Below, piece after piece: positions 51,991 through 62,197 of a DNA stretch of 64,000 bases (the first letter of the stretch is position 1; each line of letters starts with the position of its first letter). Under the pieces are notes generated by a model. It was not told the origin of the DNA, ran no database searches, and was given only the letters and a program-made list of their open reading frames with translations. A program made the translations under genes and the position numbers. The stretch covers positions 2,976,001 through 3,040,000 of the forward strand of contig JASJFJ010000002.1 of assembly GCA_030412805.1 (NCBI GenBank). The letters are read 5' to 3'. This DNA comes from Westerdykella aurantiaca (lineage: Eukaryota > Ascomycota > Dothideomycetes > Pleosporales > Sporormiaceae).

Positions 51991-53131
51991 GCGAGCGAGG
52001 TTGGGCCCATGTCGATGGGTGGTCGACGACGGGGACTGGAGTGTGCAGGCAGGATTCTGTGGATACCCTTTCTTTTATTTGTTTGATTTCTCTTCTCTCC
52101 TTCAAGAAGAGTTTGGTTTCCTTTTTTGTTTGTTACGTCTCGTCGTCTGGATGATGGGGACATTGCTTGCTACACCGGCATCCATTTCTTTCTCTTTCTT
52201 TCTTCTTTCTTCTTTTCTGATGTCTTCGCATGTTGCGCTGCCGCCGCTGGTGCTAGCTGCTGCTGCTACTACTGCTGCTGCTACTACGGATACTACATCC
52301 CATTCTCCTATTCCTGGCGTTGCAGAGTGGGCGTTGGGGGGATCGCATACGGGAATAATGGTATGGGGGTTCGGATGGCATGGAGTGTCCTTGATATTAT
52401 TCCTCGCGGCTGAAATTCGATATCGTTGGAGTTCTCATCTCTCCCGTTGAGTACGGCCCATTGTTTTGGCCTTCTGTCGAGCTTCCCATGTCACTTACTA
52501 GATCCATCGTCGGAGAATTCCAAGTGTATTCTCATGGGTTCAGCATCGGTGCATTCTACATCCATGTGTCTGCACAACTGGTTCCGGAAAAGCCCCCCTG
52601 TGTTTGTTGTGAGTATACCTCGAATGACCCGTTTGGTGAGGAGGTGGGCAGACTATACAGGCTGCTCTCCCCTCCAGAGTGGTCCGTCGCTTGAGCCCAG
52701 CCGATCTTCGTACTTTTCACATCTCCTGTCCAAAGCAAGGAGAGCATGCCTAAACGCTGCCTGAGCAGCCAATCCCAAAAGATTGCAGATCCTGGAAGTG
52801 GCGTGTTACAGTTGGCAAGTAAAGGCTACCGCTTCATGCCCACACTCAAGATCACACACTTTGCAAACATGAACTTCATCATCATCATAAGAAAAGTTAC
52901 ATTCCGCCATTGATGGCTATAGCTGTGCTACGTAACCCATGTTTCATTCCATTTCATTTCAACGTTTCATAATTTCATGATGCATGATTCCTGATCCATG
53001 ATAGCATGCAAATGCCGTCCGCTAATGGCTCGCAGGTTCCCTGACCATACGGCATCGAGTGCGGGTACAGATGATTCATCATAGAGTCGTCAGGGACTGA
53101 GCGAGCTGCCCAGTGCCGAATGTTTCGTTTT
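51991..53131. other. Convergent intergenic region between BSD2 and the GH17 gene
   Basis: About 1.14 kb of two 3' flanks. It includes a T/C-rich stretch (52060-52220) with TTCTTTC units and a short (CTGCTGCTAC)-like tract near 52255-52290. Candidate frames are low-complexity. No gene. Confidence 0.45.
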
Positions 53132-54551
53132 CTAGTGGATGCCCCAATACTTCTCAGCATTGTAGGATCCAGACCAATCGCCCTTCCACGGCGAGTCGAA
53201 GGCGTTGAAGAGGAAGAGATCGTGATCAAAGCGGCTCTTGATCGAGTCGATGGCAGCCTTCTGGTTCTGACGACTCGGTACAGCTGCACCATGGGGGTCG
53301 CCTTGGTGTGGCCATCCTGCCTCGGTGACGACAACACGCTTGCCGTTGCACCTTTCCTTGACGCGAGCAACCTGGTCCTGGACAAACTTGCCCGAGTCTT
53401 CGGCCTTGCAGTTGGGGTCGAAGAACGAATGGACGTTGACGAGGGCGATATCGGATGCCTCGCAAACAGAGGGGTTGTCCATCATAGCAGGCACAGTCTC
53501 GACTGCACCAACCGGCCCATTGTATCCAGCTGCTCGGAGAGCCTTTCGGCCTCGGTTGATGGCATCGACTATATGGGAGGCTGTGAATTGATGCTCATTG
53601 AGACGCTCATTCTCGACGGAGACCAGGGCAATGACACTCCAGTCGCCACCTGCATAAGTTCGCACAGCGCTGGCGAGATCATTGACAACGGTGTCAATAT
53701 CCTCCGAGTCTCCACCAGTACTCATCCAGATGCCTGCAAACACCCTCTGATTGTTTGCCTTGGCCAGGCGAACAGCAGTGGGGATTATGTTGCAACCGCG
53801 ACCATAGATGCGAACAACACCGTAGCTCTTCAACTGCTCCCATTCACCCTCGATATCTTGAGTCGTCCTGCATGCACCTGGCTTGAATGGATCGTAGGTG
53901 ATGCCAATGGGGAAACGATTGTCGTCAGTGGGAGCCTGGGGGTTTGGAGTCTTCGATGGCTGCGGAGTAGCGGACGAAGGCTCCGGGGTATCCGAAGATA
54001 CTGGCTCAGGAGCGACCGCCGCGGAAGTTGTTGGCTGCGCAGAACTAGCTGGTGGTGCTGGTGGAGGTGTAGAAGTAGAGGTCACCGGGGACGGAGTTTC
54101 AACTTCAGACGTGCTTGGAACAACCGGCTCCGGGGCCACATGAGAAGTCGGCTCGAGCGGAAGGTAGGAAGCGAATGTCTTCTTGCTCGAAGTCGGGACG
54201 GCCGGAGGAGTTGCGCCATGTTTAACCGGAGTTGGCTCGAGCTCGAAGCTGATGGAGACGGAGAAAGTCGTCTCCACAGAGGTGGGGACAACACTTGTAG
54301 CTTGAACGAGAGTCGTGGTCTCCACCGGAACGCCACTCTCGTCGACGTAAACAATGACGTTGGCGACCGTGACGGTGGTGAAGGTGACTTCGGTAGTGAT
54401 GGCACGCTGATAATTGTGCTCTTGGTAATGGATCAGTCAAAGCAGCCGTGCTATCACAGTGGAGCTGCTACTTACGGTGCGGGAGGCCTGAGACCATGCT
54501 CGCAAAGAAGGCGCCGCCAAGGGCGGTGCCAATGAAGACTTTGCCCTTCAT
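53132..54551 (-). CDS. GH17 cell-wall beta-1,3-glucanase (Scw/BtgE-like)
   Basis: Exons 54476-54551 and 53132-54420 give 454 residues. A signal peptide (KGKVFIGTALGGAFFASMVSG) is on exon 1. It is followed by a ~185-residue Ser/Thr/Pro-rich, probably O-glycosylated stalk. The GH17 domain begins NRFPIGITYDPFKPGACRT and ends DSPWKGDWSGSYNAEKYWGIH. Catalytic glutamates are expected in ALVSVENER (acid/base) and VVVTEAGWPHQG (nucleophile), both present. Such proteins remodel beta-glucan in the wall. The intron (55 nt) appears to use an AAG acceptor (54421-54423); the next AG does not keep frame. A 471-codon open frame on the opposite strand is a shadow of this gene. Confidence 0.9.
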
Positions 54552-56646
54552 GGTGAAGACAGCTCTCGGCTTTCTAGGTGACCACGTAATATGTACGATG
54601 AAATACAAACGCAGAAACTCTTCAAGCCGGCCAGCGGCGTCAGCAGATGCTCAATGTTAGGAAGAGGGCAGATATGGCGCTGCGGATTGGCGGTCCGAGG
54701 CAATGGCTGCAATTGTAGGCAACTGAGAAGAGGTGTCCACTTACGAGAGCGGGCACACAGTGCGGGCTAGCAAAATGACGCTGTCCGAAAGGAGTGTGAT
54801 GGAATGTGTCGGGGCAAAGCAAGGCACGCGAAGTGGCTAGCCGGCCAGCCTCTGAGCAAAAGGGCGTAGGTGATGTCGAAACACGACCGGCGCGAGGAGG
54901 GAGTGAAGGGGCGAGGGAGTGGGAATTGAAGGAATGACTGGGGATCTGTCGAGGAGAGAAAAGGAGCGTGGGCACGAGAATGCAAAGAGAAGACGTGAAA
55001 GGATGTTGAAGAAGCAAAGGAAAGAGGGTGGAGGGTGGAGGGTGAGGTGAAGCAAGGGAGGGAGGAGCGTTTGCGACCCAAAATGGCAGCCACGAGCCAG
55101 ACTAGCCGTTTTGGGCAGGCACGCTGGGGTCACGACAACAACAGCGAGCCTCGAGGAGGGAACGAGTGTTTGAGCCATGAATGGATAGGCATACGTGAAA
55201 GATAGGGCGATTGTAACAGTGTTGGTAGGTAACAAGGGAAGAAAGGAGAAAGGGAGAGCCACTTTGCGCCACAGTTCCAGACGTGCCTTGTTAGGACCAG
55301 CTCCCCGTCCACTCTTATCTTCTGACATCCATTCATGGTCTAAGGGAAAGCCATGTTGACAAAGGGCTTGCACGAGGTTGATCTCTGCGGGTTGTGTTTC
55401 ACCCATCGTAGATATGGGAGTTGGTAAAGAAGAAGTTGATGAGTGAAGTGACGTGAAAGGAGAACAATGAGGTAAAGGAAAAATAAAGGGACCCAAGATA
55501 TCGAAATACTCGGGGGCTTGAATCTGGATCTTCGATCTGTGTAGATCTGATGTTGGTTCTTCCTCTGTGCCCGTCTAGTCTTCGGGAGGCGGAACATGCG
55601 CAACAAGTAGGATCGTTCCTGGAGGCATACCACATCCATGGTTGCTCGCTCAGTAGTACTACTGGTCCCAAGTTAGCGATCGGCTATCGGTGTGATATGA
55701 GATCGGGACAATGGCGCGCTCAAAGTAGCCTTTTTGTCCTCTCAAGAGTCCTTTGTGAAGCAGCTCCCCAGGTCGAGATTACCAAATAAGCTGTGCCTTC
55801 AAGGCAGTACTACTCTTTCCACTCTTAAGTTCTTACAAGAATGGCAAGGATTACATTATATGAGCACGAGAGAAACAAATTGCAATAATAGACACGGCCT
55901 CGCTGGAGAAGTGAGGTCGAATTTCAGTTCCGAAGCCGAAGCGGGCGGATCCTGCATGAGTCCCACGGCACTTTATTTTAGCGCACTGCTGGGGGAAAAA
56001 GAATTATGGCGGGCTGCGCGACTTGTCCACCATTTCATGTTTTTCTTTTTCTTGCTGCCAGGAGTGTTACCTTCGAGTAGTAGAGCAATTCTCCAGAATT
56101 GGAACTTCGTAAAGGACGGTCGAACGCATTGTCCGCCAGAACCTTCACGGGCAGGGCCACCAATCACCTCTGTCACTTCCTGAAGCTACCCGCCAGGCCT
56201 TGGCCTGTGCGTCACCCCACACTCATCGTTCCCCCAACAGCTATTACTTCCCTATATAAACTCATTCAATTAACAATCCAACGTGCAGTGCGAGAACTTG
56301 TACGAATCCATTTCTTGCCTTTTACCAGAAGTGGCCGCGAGCTCCGCACAAAACTGCACTTACGTAATCTTTGGAATCAACCGCAGAAGTTGTGGGTTCA
56401 TCCCATGCTTTTGTCTTTTTTTTTTCTTTTTACTATCACATTCTGGCAGGGATATCATACCTTCTCGGTCTGATTCTTCCCAACGACGACCTGCAAGTAA
56501 TAAAACTAGCTGTAGCAAATATACCTGGTCGAATCATCTAGCCATTTCAGTCTCGTTTGATATTGTAAATTGGATGATTTGATGGAATGCTTACTCCATC
56601 TATCTCTCTCTGTACAACTCTGCTCTTGACGCACGCTACGAGTCAC
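54552..56646. other. Long upstream region of the GH17 gene
   Basis: At 2.1 kb this is the largest gene-free stretch. Bases ~54870-55080 are strongly A/G-rich on the plus strand, that is a C/T-rich tract on the GH17 sense strand, suggesting its core promoter or a long 5' leader. Frames of 100-220 codons on the minus strand follow this skew and show no domain. From ~55700 to 56640 the sequence is of even composition with several poly-T runs. Confidence 0.45.
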
Positions 56647-58717
56647 CTAACACTTCATATTAATTCCCCTCCTTCTCTCCGCCTCCCTCACCTCAAACAT
56701 GACCTGCACACCCACAAACAGCGCTCCACAAGCTCCCCAGAAGAAAACCAGCCCACTCCAACTCCCCATGATCCCAGCTACAAGGCCCTTCAATCCGTCC
56801 AGCCCCAGTGCAAACCCCACCATGTTCGCCACCATCAATAGCAGGATCTCGACCACGGCGCCAACACCACAAAGCACGCGGTACAGGTTCGGGTGATCTT
56901 TGAACTTTCGCGCAGGTAACACGGCGCCGGCGATAATCTCTGGTAAGACGAACACCGTAATCAGCCAACCCCACATCAGCAATCGAAGCTGAATATCATG
57001 CCAAATGGCAATGAAAGTGAACACGGCGAGATAATTCAGAACCGACCGCGCCTTGCCCCATACCCCGGGCATAGCGCTTCCACCGAGCGGAATATACAGA
57101 TACCGCAGCGTCCACTTGTTGAAAGACCGGTGCCAGCCGCGCCAGAACTGCGTGACGCTGTAGTTGTCGGACATGCAGCGCACCATGTTCTCTGGGGGAT
57201 CGATCCCGTCGAGGAGGGCCCAGAGGCGGAAGAGGCGCCACGGAATGAGGAGCTTCAGCCATATGTGTTTGAGGTTGAAGTAGCCTAGCATGCTAAGTTG
57301 GGCGGGCGTATATTGCGTCCAGTCTGGTTGAGCTTTGAAGATGGCGACCATGTACATGTAGTGGATCATGATTTCCATAGTGAGGAGGCAGGCGAGGAAG
57401 CGGACGGCATAGAGGAAGGTGCGTTTGGGGGTGATACTGTAGGGTTTGTAGCGGAGTTGGGAGAGGTAGTCGTTGAAGGTTACGATGGGACCGGCGAGGT
57501 AGAGAGGGGAGTACATGGTGTAGGCGAAGTAGTTGCGGAAGCTGAAGTCGGTGGATTTGGCGGGAATGGAGACGCGGTCCCGTTCGGAGAGGTTGGAGGG
57601 ATCGAGTTGTTTCTTCTTGATGTCATTAGCTTGCCAGCAAGAGGTGGATGGGGACACTCACCTCGATGGGACTACCAACGCGGGAGTTGAGGCTCCAGTA
57701 GTAGTCCAGATTAAAGCTGATGAGACGTAGGACGGTGAAGTTAAACAGCACTTCCCATCTCGGAATGAGGCCGCCGTAACTGTCCAGCGTATGCCCGAAG
57801 TTCCGTGGTATTCCCTGCTTCTCCGACCCTCCTGCTGAAGATGGAAGGAAAAAGGAGAAGATGGAAGCATACGAGTAGCCTCTGCATAACTCGTTGGCAA
57901 AAAGGATAGCCACGTTGAAGATCCAAGTGGCCGCTGGTATGTAGTTCCTAGGAAGCTTCTTCGCAATGGCATAGTTCAGATATAGGATAGCGAGGATCTT
58001 GAACGCAGAGAAACCATGCAGAGCAGCAAGAAAGATCACTGAGAATGGTACGTCGAAGGAGATACGCTGCTCCATGCGGGCTTCAGCTGCGGAAGCAGCA
58101 GTCAAGCCATGGGTGAGTTGTCCCTCGAGGCCGGCGTTGGGGCGGACATTCGTGTACGTTCCAGCTCTCCAAAAGCTATCGTATGCTTTTCGAAAAAGCG
58201 GATGGATGGCAAGGAGGAGTAGCAAGTATGGAACGTTTTGGCGGAATCCAGCATATTGAGCATCGGAGTTGTCCTATGGCTGTCAGTTGCGATCAGTTTG
58301 CCAATCTGACATGTTTCCCATACCACTTTTCGACTGGGAATCCAGCCATCGGACAATAAATGCGAGAACTTGGAGTAATTCGGATGAGACTCTATGAGGC
58401 ACATCAGCGAATGTCTACAACGTCAGCTCAATATTGTGCCCACCTTTGGAAACATCGAGGACCGCCTTGAACATTAAGGGGACACATATGATATGTACGA
58501 GATAGTAGAAGTAGAATTCCGGGGTCTTCCACCTCGACGGCTGTACGTTCCAACTCGCCTCTTTCCCTTTGACGCCCCCATCTTGTGTAGGTCTGGGCTT
58601 CGCGGTGCTCAGTTCCGCCAATTCCAATGCATCCTTCGGGGGTGCCGTGGCTGGAACGAAGAAGCGTGTATCGAGCGTCTCTAGGGCGAAAAGCCGCCGG
58701 AGATCCTGGAGCAACAT
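56647..58717 (-). CDS. GUP1: Gup1, MBOAT-family O-acyltransferase of the ER membrane
   Basis: Exons 58444-58717, 58324-58391, 57662-58273 and 56647-57615 give 640 residues. The protein is strongly hydrophobic with about ten membrane segments (for example VPYLLLLLAIHPL, LAVFTFIAIWH, LMWGWLITVFVLPEIIAG). The MBOAT region includes RNYFAYTMYSPLYLAGPIVTFNDYLSQ, NYSVTQFWRGWHRSFNKW and the catalytic His in FIAIWHDIQL. Gup1 remodels the lipid of GPI anchors (adds C26 acyl chains) and was first found through glycerol uptake. The last intron appears to end in AAG (plus-strand 57616-57618), keeping the conserved SPIE-KKQLDPSNLSERDRVS. It is head-to-head with ARP4, 305 bp between starts. Confidence 0.93.
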
Positions 58718-59022
58718 TCTCTTTAGTATAGAAGTCGGATCAGCGTCATATCATTGCGTCGTCGTGCCTGTGATGTCAGATTGGGCTGTTGCGCTCACGA
58801 CGAGGGGGTTCGGCGTCGTGTGAGGTGTGGAACTTGAAGCTCGCCCGCCCAACGCCAAACTTTCGAGCTCCGCGATGCGACCACTCTTCCTCCACACCCA
58901 CCCCCGCCATCCACAACATCCACCCTCTCGAGCGCATTATACTTGACAGTCACGCGTCATTCCTCAGGATTGAGTCAGAGCATATATCTGGATTATCCCC
59001 GCGTCTAAGCTGAGAGCGCGCG
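58718..59022. promoter_or_regulatory. Head-to-head promoter of GUP1 and ARP4
   Basis: Only 305 bp lie between the two start codons. A C/A-rich stretch (58880-58930) faces ARP4. I could not assign specific factor sites. Confidence 0.5.
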
Positions 59023-60485
59023 ATGAACGCTCTCAATTCCTCCACCGCGCCTGCGGGAGAGTACGCCGGAGGTACATTCCCCCCAATCTTTGCGCAAGAT
59101 CACAAAGCTAACCAGGCCAATCTATAGATGAAGTCTCCGCGATCGTTCTCGACCCCGGTTATAACACCACCCGCGCTGGTTTCGCAGGCGAAGACGTCCC
59201 CAAATCCGTCTGCCCAACCTTCTATGGCTACCTCGAATCAGACTCAAGCCCGCAGTACCTTTTCGGCGAGAATGCAATCCACAACCCGCAAGCGAACCTA
59301 CAGATCAAAAATCCTTGGGGCGCCGACGGTATCGTTGAGGATTGGGACACCGCAACCAAGCTCTGGGAATACGCGATAACATCACGGTTGACAGGCCCGC
59401 GAGAACGGGCGCCTGTAAAGAGCTCTGCAAATGGGGGCGGGAATGCGGATCCGGATGCTATGGACGTGGATGTAGAGGCTGCGGTAGAGAACGCCGAGAA
59501 GCCGCTCGAGGATAGCCCTCTTCTCATGACGGAACCAGGCTGGAATCCCACCAAAGCCCGAGAAAAGGCCATCGAGATCGCGATGGAAGAATGGGGAACG
59601 CCAGCTTTCTACCTCCAGAAAACCGGCGTCCTCGCAGCGTTCGCCTCTGGAAAAGCCTCCGGCATCATCATCGATGTGGGCGCATCTCACACCTCCGTCA
59701 CCCCCGTCCTGGACGGCATGGTCCTCAAAAAGGGCGTCCAAAAGTCCTCGCTGGCAGGCAACTTTGTCTCCTCGCAAATCCGCCTGCTTTTCAAGCAGGC
59801 CCAGCCCGAGATCCAAATCACGCCTCACTACCTCGTCAAATCCAAGACTACCGTCGACGCCGGTGCCCCCGCCCAAGCTGTCTACCGCACCTTCGACCCT
59901 CCTCCCCACGCCTCCTTCCGCCGCCACGAAGAAGACCGCGTGCTCACCGAATTCAAAGAATCCGTCGTCGAAGTCTGGCCCGGCCCGCAACGCCTCTCCG
60001 TCGGCCCCAACGAGGAGATCGCGAAAGGCCAACCAGGCCGCCCCTTCGAGATGCCAAACGGCTGGAACCAGGTCTTCGGGATTGATCGCTTCAAGGCTGC
60101 GGAAGGCCTCTTCGACGCCGCCGCCGCGCAGACCGATGCCGACCATCCGCGTCCCAAGGACGAGCATACGATTCCTAAGCTCGTACAGGCTGCGCTGGCG
60201 AGCGTGGATACAGATCAGAGGCCCATGTTGCTCGCGAACATTGTCGTCACAGGCGGGTCGACGCTTCTCTACAAGTTCAACGACAGGCTTCTGGCGGAGC
60301 TGAATGCCATGTATCCGAGCACCCGCAACAAGATTATTGCGCCGGGGAGTATCGTGGAGAGGAAGTATGCGGCGTGGATTGGGGGCAGTATATTGGCGAG
60401 TTTGGGGAGCTTCCATCAGTTGTGGATTTCGAAGAAGGAGTATGAGGAGCATGGTGTTAACATCGTGGAGAAGAGGTGCCGGTAG
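59023..60485 (+). CDS. ARP4: Actin-related protein 4 (NuA4, SWR1 and INO80 complexes)
   Basis: Exons 59023-59071 and 59128-60485 give 468 residues. The actin fold is read as EVSAIVLDPGYNTTRAGFAGEDVPKSVCPTFYG, GIIIDVGASHTSVTPVLDG, NIVVTGGSTLLYKF, and the Arp4-type end YAAWIGGSILASLGSFHQLWISKKEYEEHG. An acidic insert (ADPDAMDVDVEAAVENAEKPLED, ~103-130) is usual in Arp4. Arp4 binds nucleosomes and is shared by the NuA4 acetyltransferase and the SWR1 and INO80 remodellers. The distinction from conventional actin and Arp8/9 rests on the insert and the C-terminus. Confidence 0.93.
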
Positions 60486-60815
60486 AGGGGTTTATGGGAG
60501 AGAGGTGGAAAGTGGATCAAGGTCCGTCGTGCGGTCTGTAACACCATCTGGAACTGTCGTTTTGCTTCCTTAGCGGATGGAGTATTGGGATGGAAGAAGA
60601 CTATCTCACGGGAAGGGAAAAGCTATAACCAAGGACATGAGTTCATGTAGCGCAAATCAAGGCTGATGACAAGTGCTTCATCTCTATTTGAGCTCCTGTA
60701 CTATCGTTGCATCATAGCGGGCACTCAAACTGGCGAGTAGTACATGATCGCTTTGCAAACGCCAGCCGTGCCCGGATCCTGATCCTCATTATCCTTCTCG
60801 ATCTGCCCCTACGCT
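60486..60815. other. Convergent intergenic region between ARP4 and PUP1
   Basis: These 330 bp hold the two 3' flanks. No gene is visible. Confidence 0.45.
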
Positions 60816-61698
60816 TCACTGGTCCACATCCATCGTCTCCGCCGTAGCCGTGACGCTATCGTCCTCCAGCTCGTGCACCGTGACATACTTGCTAATCTCC
60901 TCCTTCGTAATGATCTTCTCATTCAGCACCGCCGTCGTACCCTTGGGGAACTTGTAATTCCTCTCCTTCGGCACCCGCCTGTTGGGAGTGATGAAGTTCC
61001 GCATCAGTGTCGTCTTCTCCTCGGTGATGACTGCCACATCGACGTTGCTTCCGGATCCCAAATCATTGAAGATACCGGCCAGAATAGCTTCCGAGCACAG
61101 CTTCACAGCATCCTCCCTGGCCAATTGAGGGCGCCACTGCGTCTCGAATACCGACATGGCAGCTAGCGACCCGGAACCCATGGTCACGTATGGCAGTTTG
61201 TCTGTGGAGCCGTGTGCGTGGACGGTGAAGAGGTGTGCGCCAGTGGGATCGACGCCCGCAACAACGAGATATGCGCCAATGTATCCTTGGTATCTAAACA
61301 GATGCTGCTTGAGCATTGTCATGCATGTTACGACGCGGGGTTTGCGGCCTGTGGAAAGGGCGTGTAGCTCGAGGTTGGACGATATGATGGCAGTCGTGAA
61401 CTCTGTGTCGGCGGCGGTACCTGCTCCAGCACACCAAATCTGAGGAGCGATGTAGTGCAGTTTCTCGCAGTTCTATCACAACTTGTTAGGCTGGTCTCAG
61501 GTGATTGGGAGGCCAACCTCATACCTTGTCTGCTACGATAGGACCGCTAGTTGCTCGTGTGTCTGCTGCGATAACCACGCCGCCGTCAAACAGACATCCC
61601 ACAATGGTCGTTCCTGTGCTTGTAGCCTTGGGTAGAGGGACGCCTTGGGCATGGAGGGCCGCATTGCGGTTATGGTTGCTGAAGTCGAAGCCTGCCAT
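60816..61698 (-). CDS. PUP1: 20S proteasome subunit beta2 (trypsin-like)
   Basis: Exons 61525-61698 and 60816-61472 give 276 residues. The propeptide (AGFDFSNHNRNAALHAQGVPLPKATSTG) ends at Gly29, so autocleavage would expose catalytic Thr30 (TTIVGCLFDGGVVIAADTRAT). The Ntn-hydrolase core continues with ISSNLELHALSTGRKPRVVT, MTMLKQHLFRYQGYIGAYLVVAGVDPTGAHLFTVHAHGS and YVTMGSGSLAAMSVFE. The long C-terminal arm (MRNFITPNRRVPKERNYKFPKGTTAVLNEKI) embraces beta3, as in Pup1. The enzyme cuts after basic residues. It is head-to-head with NUP159. Confidence 0.95.
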
Positions 61699-62197
61699 AG
61701 TGGGTGAGGCACCGCAGACGGGGTATCAAGCAAACGGGTGGAGATTCGGGATCGAGCGAGAGATTTGGATTTCGATGCAGAGCAAGAGCGAGTTGGCAGG
61801 ATGGAGAATGAGGCGGTGTTTTGCTTGCTGAGGACAGGCGGCGGTTGACGCAGCTTCGCGATGCCTACGAGAGAGAGAGCTTGGACCACTCGCATGGCTT
61901 GGCGCGACAAGGATAGAAGCCGCCTACCGCCGTAAAGAAAGTGAAGGTCGCGCGCCTGGCTCGAAAGCTGCAGCAAGGTCACGGTGGGCATATCCAGAGC
62001 ATTCGTCTTCAAGACGGTGCATGCTCCCTTTTGCTTCCTTAAGCTTTTCCCTTTCTCGACAACGGCCCTCCAGGCTTACACGCTCCTTTTCAACACCTTC
62101 TCCGCCGCGTCCAAACACCACCGACACCCGGGCCCGCCCCGTCGTTCCTAGAACACCGACACGCGAACTTCGTTCACAATCCTCTCCACTGGCCAAC
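61699..62197. promoter_or_regulatory. Divergent region between PUP1 and NUP159
   Basis: About 500 bp contain both promoters. I found no exact GGTGGCAAA (the yeast proteasome control element). The side facing NUP159 is C/T-rich (62030-62110). Confidence 0.45.

Noticed and set aside
53120..54535. A 471-codon open frame on the plus strand.
   Set aside because: It is antisense to the GH17 gene, whose protein has signal peptide, catalytic motifs and correct ending; the plus-strand product has no family features and results from codon bias.
54837..55496. A 219-codon open frame on the minus strand upstream of the GH17 gene.
   Set aside because: It follows a C/T-rich tract, is dominated by Pro/Ser/Leu/Phe, and shows no domain; more likely leader or promoter sequence.
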